Shown piece after piece: positions 39,593-48,682 of a stretch of DNA of 51,576 nt. The notes below the pieces were generated by a model. The model was given only the letters and a program-made list of their open reading frames with translations, ran no database searches and was not told the origin of the DNA. The position numbers and the translations under genes were made by a program. The stretch is taken from contig JALWEI010000005.1 in assembly GCA_027014125.1 (NCBI GenBank), positions 1 through 51,576 of the forward strand, written 5' to 3'. The first letter of the stretch is position 1; every line of letters starts with the position of its first letter. The DNA comes from Acidilobaceae archaeon. GTDB lineage: Archaea > Thermoproteota > Thermoprotei_A > Sulfolobales > Acidilobaceae.

Positions 39593-40594
39593 TTGGGGTC
39601 AGGCAGGGTTCCTGTATACTCTACCCGACCCTCTATACTAACAACCCTCTTCATACTCTTCGTGGGCCTAATCTCCCTGTGGGGGGCTATCGAGTCGCTG
39701 CTCATAACGGGTGAGGAGCTTTTCTACGGCGTGTTCCTAGCTGGGGTGGCCGCCGTGAGTATATATCTAGTGGTTCATGATGTAGTGTCTGGCACCCTGG
39801 CCTGGCTCACCGGGAGAAGGCTACGAGACCTACTACGCCTTGAAGGGGGCAAGGTTATCCTATCCCGGCCCGTGAAGCTTGAGCCGGGTAGGCTCCTCAT
39901 GGGATCAATAAGGGTCTACTCCGCAGGCCGTGTACCTGTAAGGGAGAAGATGGAAGTGGTGAGGTATAGGAGGGGGCCGGGGAGCCCCTTCACCGCTTCC
40001 GAGCTAGACCCGGAGTCGGTGCCTCCTGTGGATGGTGTTCTACCAGGTGACTATGCATATAAGGGAAGCCACGCCTTTCCTGTAGAGATTCCTGCATTTA
40101 AGATACTGGATCTGGCCAGGCTGGGGGTTTACCCGCTCATAGTTGTGGCTAGGATAGAGGCGCCTCCACTCATGCCTGAGGCGGATAGGCTGGAGGTGGA
40201 CGACGGCAGGGCTAGGGCCACGTTAACCCTAGCCCCCGACCCTCGGGGTGGGGTGAAGGGGACGCTCACCTTCACTGGGGAGGCGATTGGGGCCAAGGTG
40301 GAGGTACGGATCGAAAGGGGTGATGCTAGGGTCGATGCCACGATAGCACGGTTAACCCGGCCGGGGACTGTGGAGATACGGTGGCCCCGCATGGTGGGGG
40401 GGACGCGCTTAGCTGCCTTGAGTGTCCACGAGTCGTTCTCTGTTAAAAAGTTCATGAGGTTCCTGGGCCTGGAGGCTGGGGATGCATCTGGTAGCGTCTT
40501 CTGGGAGGGTAGGGTGGAGCTGGTCCTGGTGTTGGAGAGGAGGCTCGCGAAGGACCTGAAGAGGGTAACCGCTCTACGGCCCCTCCGTGGCTAG
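39593..40594 (+). CDS. Membrane protein with large soluble domain, unknown function
   Basis: About 333 residues from TTG 39593; the same frame is open back to 39479, but the TATA box lies inside that upstream part. Two N-terminal membrane helices (ILTTLFILFVGLISLWGAIE and LFYGVFLAGVAAVSIYLVVH) precede a beta-rich domain: RLLMGSIRVYSAGRVPVREK, and Ig-like strands GTLTFTGEAIGAKVEVRIER. The layout resembles archaeal proteins with membrane hairpin and beta sandwich, but I cannot name a family. It ends before the promoter of the large surface protein. Confidence 0.65.
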   Translation: MGSGRVPVYSTRPSILTTLFILFVGLISLWGAIESLLITGEELFYGVFLAGVAAVSIYLVVHDVVSGTLAWLTGRRLRDLLRLEGGKVILSRPVKLEPGRLLMGSIRVYSAGRVPVREKMEVVRYRRGPGSPFTASELDPESVPPVDGVLPGDYAYKGSHAFPVEIPAFKILDLARLGVYPLIVVARIEAPPLMPEADRLEVDDGRARATLTLAPDPRGGVKGTLTFTGEAIGAKVEVRIERGDARVDATIARLTRPGTVEIRWPRMVGGTRLAALSVHESFSVKKFMRFLGLEAGDASGSVFWEGRVELVLVLERRLAKDLKRVTALRPLRG

Positions 40595-40644
40595 CCTACG
40601 GCCCTCTCTTAGTCTTGGGATAGTATATACGCTCCGCCTGGAAC

Positions 40645-40670
40645 GCTTATAAACAGGCGGTATATATTAA
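40645..40670 (+). promoter_or_regulatory. Promoter of the large surface protein gene
   Basis: Two TATA-like boxes, CTTATAAAC (40646-40654) and TATATATTAA (40660-40670), lie 50-75 bases before GTG 40721, in otherwise G/C-rich DNA. Confidence 0.5.
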
Positions 40671-40720
40671 TTATTGTGATTTAGCAGTGCGACTCCAACC
40701 CTTAATGAGGGTGTTGAGGG

Positions 40721-43357
40721 GTGAGAGCCGCCACCCTCTGGGCTCTTGCCCTCATAGGGCTCCTCCTAGTACCCTCCATACTCCCGACTGTAACACTCCA
40801 AGCGCAGGAGAGGAGGTATGTGGTAGTTGCTATGCCATTCTTCCTCCAGGAGAGCCTCGGCTCGGCGCAGGCGGTATTTGTATATGCCTACGAGCACCTA
40901 GAGTTCGCCGTGGACCTTAACTACAATGGCAGGGTGGACCCCGGGGAGCCTTACATCAATAAGACGAGGCCCGGCGAGTACCTCTATGCCGCCGTGGGCA
41001 TCTCAACGATCCATAGGGTAGCGGTAAAGATGGCCCGGGGCCCCTCGCCCCTCTGGCTCCTCGTACCCAGCGACGCCCCAGTATCGGTGGGCCTGCTGGC
41101 TGCGGATAGCAGCGGGTACAGGGCCGCTTATAACGCGCCCCCACCTGGGACCAGGCTGCTGGTCCCGGGCTTGCCCGGCAAGCTCTACGTAACCCCTGCA
41201 ACCCCCGAGGGGGCTAGGGTAACCCTGAGGAATGAGACGGGCAAGCTGGACTACACACTGGCCCCGGGCCAGGTGCTCGTCTTCCCCACCGGGTCTAGCC
41301 CTGTGTGGGTTGTTTCCGATAAGCCCGTTTCAGCCGTTCTATACGGAGAGAGGGGTAGGGGGAGGTTCCTCACCGAGATCATACCCTTGGACCCCGCTTA
41401 CGCACTCTACGACTTCGCCCTCCCGCTATATACAGACAGGATCTCCCGGTACCTAGAGGGGTTCACAGTCTACACTATACTAGTCGAGGCTGATGGGGAT
41501 GATGCGGGTAACTATACCTGGCTCCTCACCAGGAAGCCAGCCTCGTACAGGGACTACATGGACTCGCCCGGGATAGCATACATAGTGGCGGTAAACGATA
41601 AGGATGGTATCGCAGTCACGCCGATCTACAACCTAGCCGGCTGGTCTAGCTGGGGCTTCCAATCCACGACCACAGGCCTGGTAGCATATACCTCCTGGTG
41701 GCAGTCGCCCGAGGAGAATGCGGGCGTCATCTACGTTCCAGCCATCACGACCCCCGGCAGGGCCCCATGGCTGGCGCTCTCCCAGGAGAGCAGCCGCGGG
41801 TACGATGTCCTCGTTGATATGACCAACACCAGCGCCCCTCTGGTATTGATCCCTGCCAGAAGCGCCAAGACTAGGATGCTTGGTATAATGGACTCGGTAG
41901 TCCCAGTACTATACTATAGGAACATGCCCGACTCGCGAGGAGGGGACTTCATACTAAGAACAATGTGGCACCCGCTAACCCCCCAACAGGCAAGCCAAGC
42001 CATAGACATGGCCCTCCACGACCCCACAGGCGCATACTATAATAAGACCACGACCCCCTTCCAAGAAGGCATAGCCATCCCGTTGAAGCCGGTCGTAAGG
42101 GATGGCAGTATACAGGTATCAGTCGAGGGCGTGAAACACATACGAGGGGCGTCAGTACTAGCACTAGTAGACTCCGCGCTCAAGCCGGTGAGCGTAGAGG
42201 CGAGCACCAGCCTGAGCGCCAGCCTAGAGGCGAGCCTAGACCACAGGACCAACGGGTTCCTAGCCATATACTACGCCTGGACCCTCGAGGATAACGTGAT
42301 CTACGCCTACAGGCCCACAGGCTTCCCCATACCAGCAGACCACGTAGACCCCAAGGCCAACACACGTGCAGCCCCCACACTAGCCACACCAGGAGGGGGT
42401 GCAGAGCTCCTAAACCCAGGACCCAAGGTACTATCGGCTGGCGGCAGATACTACCACAAGGAGTTCGCCTACACCCACCTCTACGACATAAAGTACCACC
42501 TAAGATGGACCCTCGGGGTGGACAGCGAGACGCTACAAACACTACTAGGCAGCCTAACCAAGCAACAAGGAGAGGAGGCAACCACGACAACCCAGCAGCC
42601 AGTAACAACAACCCCCGCCCAGGAGGCAACCACGAGCCCCCAAGAGGAGACGACGAGAACCCAGGAGGAGATGGCAGGGCCAAGGGAAACCACTACACAA
42701 GCCACACCTACAACAGGCCAAGCAACCGCAGAAGAGGAGACGGGTACGGAGACAGGAGGAGAGGAGGCTGGAGGATCCATACTCAAGGCCGGGGATACGA
42801 TAACCTACGAGATCACGATAGGAGGCACGGGGCCAGAGGGAGAGGGCAACTGGAACGGCATACTTGCCCTGAAAGCGCTAGGCGCAGACTCTGTTAAGCC
42901 AGTGAAGAACACACTACCAGAGGAGGCTAGAGCCCTAGCAACAAGCCTGGCCGACGTGTCAGACCTCTTCCAGCTAGCCGGGATGCCGCCGCTCTACTAC
43001 TCCTTCTACCCACACAACCCCTCCAGCGCCTGGGACGAGGGCGTCAGGTGCCCCCTGCTACTGCAAGACGGCATGGTGGATAAGGAGGTGGAGGGTGCAA
43101 TAGACTATCTAGGCCTTGACGGCAGCTACACATGCAAGTACACCAAAGGAGTACTAGTCCAATTAGACTTCAACGCCAAGGGCGAGATAAGAGGCCAGGA
43201 GACCAGGATAAACGCGGAGATAAGACTAGTCAATACAACCATAGAGGGCCTCCAGCCAAGTAGCCTAGGAGGCCCCATAAATAATAACATTGCGGTAGCG
43301 GGGCTAGCAGCAGCTATACTCATAGCCCTAGTGTTCATAGTACGCCGCAGGCGGTGA
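40721..43357 (+). CDS. Large secreted, membrane-anchored surface protein
   Basis: 878 residues from GTG 40721. A signal peptide (TLWALALIGLLLVPSILPTV) is followed by about 600 residues of beta-rich ectodomain with many sequons (NKT, NET, NYT, NTS). A Thr/Gln/Glu-rich linker spans about residues 615-680. A second small domain (about 685-850) begins ILKAGDTITYEITIGG and has two Cys (VRCPLLLQ, SYTCKYTK) that may form a disulfide. The end is a membrane helix (IAVAGLAAAILIALVFIV) and RRRR. This is the build of archaeal cell-surface proteins; it may be an S-layer-associated or binding protein. Its specific function is unknown. Confidence 0.75.
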   Translation: MRAATLWALALIGLLLVPSILPTVTLQAQERRYVVVAMPFFLQESLGSAQAVFVYAYEHLEFAVDLNYNGRVDPGEPYINKTRPGEYLYAAVGISTIHRVAVKMARGPSPLWLLVPSDAPVSVGLLAADSSGYRAAYNAPPPGTRLLVPGLPGKLYVTPATPEGARVTLRNETGKLDYTLAPGQVLVFPTGSSPVWVVSDKPVSAVLYGERGRGRFLTEIIPLDPAYALYDFALPLYTDRISRYLEGFTVYTILVEADGDDAGNYTWLLTRKPASYRDYMDSPGIAYIVAVNDKDGIAVTPIYNLAGWSSWGFQSTTTGLVAYTSWWQSPEENAGVIYVPAITTPGRAPWLALSQESSRGYDVLVDMTNTSAPLVLIPARSAKTRMLGIMDSVVPVLYYRNMPDSRGGDFILRTMWHPLTPQQASQAIDMALHDPTGAYYNKTTTPFQEGIAIPLKPVVRDGSIQVSVEGVKHIRGASVLALVDSALKPVSVEASTSLSASLEASLDHRTNGFLAIYYAWTLEDNVIYAYRPTGFPIPADHVDPKANTRAAPTLATPGGGAELLNPGPKVLSAGGRYYHKEFAYTHLYDIKYHLRWTLGVDSETLQTLLGSLTKQQGEEATTTTQQPVTTTPAQEATTSPQEETTRTQEEMAGPRETTTQATPTTGQATAEEETGTETGGEEAGGSILKAGDTITYEITIGGTGPEGEGNWNGILALKALGADSVKPVKNTLPEEARALATSLADVSDLFQLAGMPPLYYSFYPHNPSSAWDEGVRCPLLLQDGMVDKEVEGAIDYLGLDGSYTCKYTKGVLVQLDFNAKGEIRGQETRINAEIRLVNTTIEGLQPSSLGGPINNNIAVAGLAAAILIALVFIVRRRR

Positions 43358-43413
43358 AAGCGGCTAAGCCACCCGAACCCGATCATCAACATCGGTCCAA
43401 GCCCTTATTTCCC

Positions 43414-43435
43414 GCCCTAAAGGGCTCTTTAGGGC
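43414..43435. terminator. Hairpin between convergent genes
   Basis: GCCCTAAAG (43414-43422) and CTTTAGGGC (43427-43435) form a perfect 9-bp stem with a GGCT loop, placed between the stops of the surface protein (43357) and the permease (43446). A two-way termination or mRNA end-protecting role is likely. Confidence 0.6.
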
Positions 43436-43445
43436 ACCTCAGCCC

Positions 43446-44009
43446 CTAAGGCCCTCTCTGCATCCTAACTCTAATGTCTAGGCCTCCAGGCCCAGTTATG
43501 CAGGCTAGGGGCGCCATGGCCATGCCTAGTAGGAGGCTAGCGACTACAAGTGCTTGGGGCCCGTTGCCCAGCCTCAGTGCTAGGTATAGGGCCATGAGTA
43601 TCGGGATGCTTGTCCCGAGCGGAAGCACCGTAAGGGTATAGGAGGCCCCTAGCATGAGGGCAACCGCTATCGTGAAGGGCTCCGGCGTTGCGCCGAGAAT
43701 GAGGGAGACGGGGATGCTGACGATGGCCGACGCTACCCCGGCTCCAAGGGCGAGGAGAGCCACCATTAGTGGGCATGACAGCGAGCTGCTGGCATACTCG
43801 AGGAAGCCCCTGCTCCTAGCCGCTATGGTATAGAGCGTGATAGCGACGGCTAGGCCAGAGTAGACGGCTGGGATCAGCCAGCCGCCCTCGCCGATGCCTG
43901 ATAGCCTGGCTAGGAAGAGGGCGCCGCCCAAGGCTACGCCGTGAATCCGTGGGCTCCTAAGGAGCCTTATGGCGGAGACAGCCACCAGCCTCTCAGGCCT
44001 CAGGGGCAC
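43446..44009 (-). CDS. Polytopic membrane protein, probable ABC exporter permease
   Basis: 187 residues with about six hydrophobic stretches (for example WLIPAVYSGLAVAITLYTIA, LMVALLALGAGVASAIVSIP, LVVASLLLGMAMAPLACITG). It follows the frameshifted ABC ATPase on the same strand, with a 10-base overlap, so permease is the natural call. It is short for a full ABC-2 permease. With its partner gene broken it may no longer work. Confidence 0.65.
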   Translation of the reverse strand: MPLRPERLVAVSAIRLLRSPRIHGVALGGALFLARLSGIGEGGWLIPAVYSGLAVAITLYTIAARSRGFLEYASSSLSCPLMVALLALGAGVASAIVSIPVSLILGATPEPFTIAVALMLGASYTLTVLPLGTSIPILMALYLALRLGNGPQALVVASLLLGMAMAPLACITGPGGLDIRVRMQRGP

Positions 44010-44521
44010 CTGAGCTCACCCCCACCCGTGACAGGGCAGTCTAGGTAGCGAGCCCCAGCCTCGGCCAGCAGGCTTAGGACACGGGGCGCCGCCCCTGCTA
44101 GGGCCCCACTAGCAGGCGTCTCCGCTCCTCGTCTAGGCCTGAGAAGGGCTCGTCGAGTAGCATTACACGAGCCCGGCTTAGGGATGGTGCCAGGAGGCCT
44201 GCAAGCCTCCTCCACCCCCTACTCAGGTTATCCATGCTAAGCCAAGGCCTGCCAGCTAGTACCATTCCCTCACAAGCAAGCCATGCATGTGTATCTCATC
44301 AGGCGGGGCATAGAATCTCGGCTTGGCAGACCATATACTCCCCCTAAACCTCCCCCGGGGCCGAGCCCGGCAAGACGGCGGAGCAGGAGGGTCTTCCCGG
44401 CGCCATTAGGTCCGTGGATCACCGCAACCACGCCGCAGGGCAGGGAGAGGCTTAGCCGTAGAAGGGGGGCCTTGAGCCCGGGGGCCTCAAGCACTCCATT
44501 GGCTGTGGCGCAAAGCCTCAC
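44000..44521 (-). pseudogene. ABC transporter ATPase with frameshifts
   Basis: From GTG 44521 one frame gives CGVVAVIHGPNGAGKTLLLR (Walker A). It ends at a stop near 44261. Other frames carry the following parts in order: PDEIHMHGLLVREWY, then LSMDNLSRGWRRLAGLL (signature region, LSRGW for LSGGQ) and VMLLDEPFSGLDEERRR (Walker B), then AGAAPRVLSLLAEAGARYLD to a stop at 44000. Two or three indels are needed to read it through. Either the gene is dead or the sequence has errors here. Confidence 0.75.
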
Positions 44522-44677
44522 CCTGGCCCCACCGGTACAATAACATTATGGGTAATGTTGAGGGAATAAATGTCAACGATGGACCCGACGTATAGAGAGG
44601 CGCGGGGGTGTGCTACGAGCCCGTGTAATCCAGCTCTATTAAGGTATTAAGGGTGGGCAGGATACCCTCGGGGTGTC

Positions 44678-45463
44678 TTGAGGAGGGTTGTAGGCTTGCC
44701 TGAGTGGTTCGAGGTCTTCTTTGATAGGTTCTACTATGAGACTTACAGCGTGTTTCAGGGTGAGGAGAGGAATGAGGCTGAGGCCCGGTTCATAGTAGAT
44801 GCCCTAGGCATAAAGCCTGGGATGAGGGTGCTCGACGTTGCCTGCGGCTATGCCAGGCACGCCGTCTACCTAGCCCGCTGGGGGCTGGACGTGGTATGCT
44901 ACGACCTTAGCCCCTACCTCCTAGAGAAGGCCAGGGAGAGGATACGGGAGTTCAACGTAGAGGACAAGGTCGAGGTTGTCAGGGGAGATATGAGGAGCCT
45001 CCCCTACAGAGGGGAGTTCGACGCAGCCTACCTCTTCTACACGAGCTTCGGCTTCTTCAGCGACGAGGATAACATGCGCGTGCTCCAGAGCCTACACAAC
45101 TCCCTCCGGCCCGGCGGGAGGCTGCTCATAGACCAGTCCAACACTCTACGCCTCATAAGGGACGCGGTTGAGCACAGGGGCTCCTGGAGGATATGGTACG
45201 AGGCAGGCCCCTACATAGTCCTGGAGGAGTCGAGGCTAGACCCCCTCGAGGGCAGGCTGCATGTGGTCCGCGACTACCTAGACAAGGAAACCGGGCGCCG
45301 CCAGGGCCAGGCCTGGTTCACGCTGAGGGCCTACACACCCTGGGAGCTGACCAACCTCATAGACAGGGCAGGCATGAGAGTGGAGAAGGTGCTGGGTTCC
45401 CGGCGGGGAGAGGAGTACCAGGCAGATAGCCCCCGCATAATAGTAATCGCTAGGAAGCAATGA
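44678..45463 (+). CDS. SAM-dependent methyltransferase
   Basis: 261 residues from TTG 44678. Class I motifs: MRVLDVACGYARHAVYLARW (motif I, about 49-68), VVCYDLSPYLLEKAR (motif II, acidic Asp), GDMRSLPYRGEFDAAYLFYT (motifs III-IV) and LRPGGRLLIDQSN (motif VI). It resembles small-molecule or ubiquinone-biosynthesis type methyltransferases. The substrate cannot be inferred from neighbours. GGGGTG precedes the start, and CTCTATTAAGG near 44632 may be its promoter. Confidence 0.9.
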   Translation: MRRVVGLPEWFEVFFDRFYYETYSVFQGEERNEAEARFIVDALGIKPGMRVLDVACGYARHAVYLARWGLDVVCYDLSPYLLEKARERIREFNVEDKVEVVRGDMRSLPYRGEFDAAYLFYTSFGFFSDEDNMRVLQSLHNSLRPGGRLLIDQSNTLRLIRDAVEHRGSWRIWYEAGPYIVLEESRLDPLEGRLHVVRDYLDKETGRRQGQAWFTLRAYTPWELTNLIDRAGMRVEKVLGSRRGEEYQADSPRIIVIARKQ

Positions 45464-45565
45464 TAGGAGCTCCTGGCCTCGGGAAACATGGATCCGATGC
45501 CCCCCTTAATTATATTCTTAACTAACACAAAATATTAATAAAATATCTATTGAGTATATTGTTAG

Positions 45566-45574
45566 TTTAAATAT
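45566..45574 (+). promoter_or_regulatory. TATA box of the STAND gene
   Basis: TTTAAATAT lies about 30 bases before ATG 45600 in a very A/T-rich 45490-45600 stretch, predicting a leaderless mRNA. Confidence 0.55.
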
Positions 45575-45599
45575 TTGCAGGCTTTTAATTTAACATTAA

Positions 45600-48581
45600 A
45601 TGGGAGACATCTTGTCTAGGATACGTGACAGGAGTCGAAGAAGTTATAGAAAGAAACACGCTATAAACATAGATTCTTTCATTGAGGATATCGGAAGCGA
45701 CGCTGTAAATATTCTTATCAATTCCGTCAGAGAGATGGACTATAATCTAGCGCCTTACGCAGTATTAGCAATCATTGCATCTATACTCCCCGAGGCACTT
45801 GCGATATCATTTCTTAGCAAGCTTTTAGGCGCATCTATGGCCAAAACCGTTATTAGTATAGTTAGTAGATTCAGGCAGAAGAATGAACGTGATCTTAATG
45901 AGCTAGCATCGAAGCTTCGCATAGAACTGGGTTTAACCAGCGAGGAAGAGGAGAAGTTATTAGATAAGCTGGAGTCGTTTGACTATAATAAATATGTCGA
46001 GACCCTGGGGAAGGAGAATACCGCTATTATACTCGCACTTGCGCCTGTATTAAAGGAGCTTAAGGCCAAGCTTAAGACTGTTGAAGGCAAGGTAGAGAGG
46101 CTCGAGCTTTTACTCTCCGTTAGGTATGAACGGGATCTCGAGAGCCTTGGCGTGTATCTCGGCCTTCAGCCGAGAATCCTAGCTAAAGGTGTGGTTAGGT
46201 ATGAGAGGTTGGAGAAACTTGCGGCCAGGATAGTGGAGGATGTGAAGCGTGGCATGACTGTTATAGTAGCTGGGCCTCCCGGTATAGGGAAGACGGTCCT
46301 ACTCTACCTTGCCACCCAGAAATTGGTTAATGAAGGGTGGAAGGCGGCGATAACCTCGCTTACGAACCCCACCGGGCTCGAGCCGAATTCATTCATACTC
46401 GTTCCAGAGCTGAATAGGGAGTACAAGTGGCTTCTAGCAAGGACCTCAATAGCTGCTCTCTCTAGTGCTAGGAGCCACGATTTGAGGAACCTGCTATCGG
46501 GCTCCGGGGAGGAGAGAAGGCTGGTCTGGATGCGCTGGGACTCCTACCTTGCCAGGGAATCTACCCCGAGTTGGAGCCGTGTCATTGTTGTCGAGCTCAC
46601 TTCCAGCTTGTATGATAAGAGTCATCTTATGGCGATAGCCCGCCAGACGTTCGAGTATATCACTGGAAGGATCCCGGGTGAAGAGGTCTTGTCGGTTATC
46701 GAGGAGGCATTGGGTGTGGTAGAGCCTACGCCCTTGTGCGCGGCTTTAATAGGCGAGAGGGTCGCGAAGGGGGTTAGCCCTACACGTGCCACCAGGTCCA
46801 GGGTTCAATGTCTAGAGTATATCACCGATATTCTGGCTCATAGTAGCGATGAGGAGCTACTGGGGCTAGCCATAGTAAGCTATGCGGCTAACCATTCGAT
46901 ACACGAGCTGCTCTTGAAGAGGATCGCCTCTGCTATCAACGCGGATTTCAGGAGTATAGTAACGTTCTTGGAGAGGAGGATAGGAGGAGAGTATATGGCG
47001 CCGCACCCCTTATGGCTCGACTCCATACAGAGGCTGCTGGATAAGCGCCCGAGCCTACAAGTCCTGGTAGGGGAGGCGTTATCTCGCGTGCAGGAAGCCT
47101 TCGCGGATGTGCTAGCAAAGCTCGAAAAATCGCCTGTAAGCGTGAGGGAGGCAGTTATATCATCGACGGTAGAGAATTTTCCCCAGAAAGCGCTGGAGAC
47201 GGCGTACAAGTGGAGGGACCTAGGCTTAGATACGGCTAGCCTAATACTTATCGGGGAGGCGACGGCGCGTCTCCTCAAGCCAGAATTGCTGAACGAGTTT
47301 ATCGCGAACACCGGGTTAGACCTCCGCGACATAGATCCGGGTGTAGCGCCTAGGCTATGGCTCTATTACTATGAGAAACAGGCGGGCAAGGAGGGTTACG
47401 GCGAAGCTAGGTGCGATGGAGAATACACTAGAGCCAGGGTTCTCTACAGGCTCGGCGCAATAAACGAGGCTCTTGAAACGGTTAATCACATACTAACGCT
47501 AGAGGGCGAATGCACGCCGGGGACCATAGCAAGAGCCCTGCTTTTGAAGGGGATAATACTACAGTCGGTGAACAAGCCCGCGGAGGCCGTAGAGGCCCTG
47601 AGGAATGTTGTTAAAGTAATTAGCAAGGATGATCCTAGAGGGCTGGTTGCTGCAAGGGCCCTCATGTACCTTGGCAGGGCATTGCATGCCCTTGGCAGGT
47701 ATAGAGAAGCGCTAGAAACCTACATAGAGGCCGAAGAGGTGTTCAGGGACGCTAGCGCTTATGAGAGTCGGGAGATGTATGATGCTGCATGGCTCCATGT
47801 CTATAAGGGCAGCGCGCTTCTCTGGCTAGCCCGCTACGAGGAGGCGTTGCGGGAATTCGAAATAGCGGAGGATAAGTTCCGAAGGCTCCAAATGATCATA
47901 GCCCATGGCACTGTTGATCCTGCTAGACGGGGTAGAGAGCATCTAGAGTCGTTTGGCGTAACTACTGGAGGTGGAGGGCCGGAGATCGAGTCAAAACTCG
48001 CAATTGCATTGATGAATAAGGCTTTAGTACTCATTAGCATTGGTGAATACCTGGAAGCGATAAAAACGATTGAGGATGCTGAGGACATAGCAAACAGTAT
48101 AGTTAATGTTCAAAGACTTAGAGAACATATAGTGAAACTAGTGCTTATCCTAATGTATAAAGCATATATCTACTGGAGAACGTGGAAAGCTGGCATTAAA
48201 AGTATAGACATATATCTAGCACAGGAAATCGCCGAGGACTCGGTAAATTACTACCAGAAATTAATAACGGAAGGAAGAGTAGATCAGCTGCAAGGATACG
48301 CTAGAGCGCTCCTAGTAGCCGGGCTCATATCCAAGGACCTCGGCGACATAGAAAAGGCGTCCTATTACTTTAAGAAGACTATTGATACGGTTCGCGGTCT
48401 TATAGAAAACCGGATATACTGGATGTTGGAGTTGGGCATTATAGCGGCATATCACCTGGGCTCATATAGTGAATTATGCTACTTTTATTCATTGGCTGTT
48501 AAGGAAAGTATAAATATGGAGTTTTTTGTGCCTAGAGAGATTATTAGTAAATGCAGTGATGTATGTAGTAATCTAATATGA
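45600..48581 (+). CDS. STAND-type NTPase with coiled coil and TPR-like repeats
   Basis: 993 residues. An N-terminal part (1-95) has a hydrophobic block (APYAVLAIIASILPEALAIS, about 51-80) that could sit in a membrane. A coiled coil spans about 95-175. A P-loop NTPase follows with Walker A VAGPPGIGKTVLLYL (222-236); Walker B is not canonical (VIVVELTSS is the nearest). Helical repeats fill about 430-980, with clear TPR-like units such as ALMYLGRALHALGRYREALE and GSALLWLARYEEALREFEIA. This sensor-switch layout is that of STAND proteins, many of which act in antiviral defence or signalling. No known effector enzyme domain is fused. The 5' and 3' ends are A/T-richer than the host. Confidence 0.8.
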   Translation: MGDILSRIRDRSRRSYRKKHAINIDSFIEDIGSDAVNILINSVREMDYNLAPYAVLAIIASILPEALAISFLSKLLGASMAKTVISIVSRFRQKNERDLNELASKLRIELGLTSEEEEKLLDKLESFDYNKYVETLGKENTAIILALAPVLKELKAKLKTVEGKVERLELLLSVRYERDLESLGVYLGLQPRILAKGVVRYERLEKLAARIVEDVKRGMTVIVAGPPGIGKTVLLYLATQKLVNEGWKAAITSLTNPTGLEPNSFILVPELNREYKWLLARTSIAALSSARSHDLRNLLSGSGEERRLVWMRWDSYLARESTPSWSRVIVVELTSSLYDKSHLMAIARQTFEYITGRIPGEEVLSVIEEALGVVEPTPLCAALIGERVAKGVSPTRATRSRVQCLEYITDILAHSSDEELLGLAIVSYAANHSIHELLLKRIASAINADFRSIVTFLERRIGGEYMAPHPLWLDSIQRLLDKRPSLQVLVGEALSRVQEAFADVLAKLEKSPVSVREAVISSTVENFPQKALETAYKWRDLGLDTASLILIGEATARLLKPELLNEFIANTGLDLRDIDPGVAPRLWLYYYEKQAGKEGYGEARCDGEYTRARVLYRLGAINEALETVNHILTLEGECTPGTIARALLLKGIILQSVNKPAEAVEALRNVVKVISKDDPRGLVAARALMYLGRALHALGRYREALETYIEAEEVFRDASAYESREMYDAAWLHVYKGSALLWLARYEEALREFEIAEDKFRRLQMIIAHGTVDPARRGREHLESFGVTTGGGGPEIESKLAIALMNKALVLISIGEYLEAIKTIEDAEDIANSIVNVQRLREHIVKLVLILMYKAYIYWRTWKAGIKSIDIYLAQEIAEDSVNYYQKLITEGRVDQLQGYARALLVAGLISKDLGDIEKASYYFKKTIDTVRGLIENRIYWMLELGIIAAYHLGSYSELCYFYSLAVKESINMEFFVPREIISKCSDVCSNLI

Positions 48582-48682
48582 TATGCTGTTGTGGCGTAAA
48601 TTGGGTTGATAAAGATGCGGCTGGGCGCTCTTGGCTGCGTCTTGCTGTTGTTCTCCTAGTGGTTTGGGGTTTCTCTAGGCCC

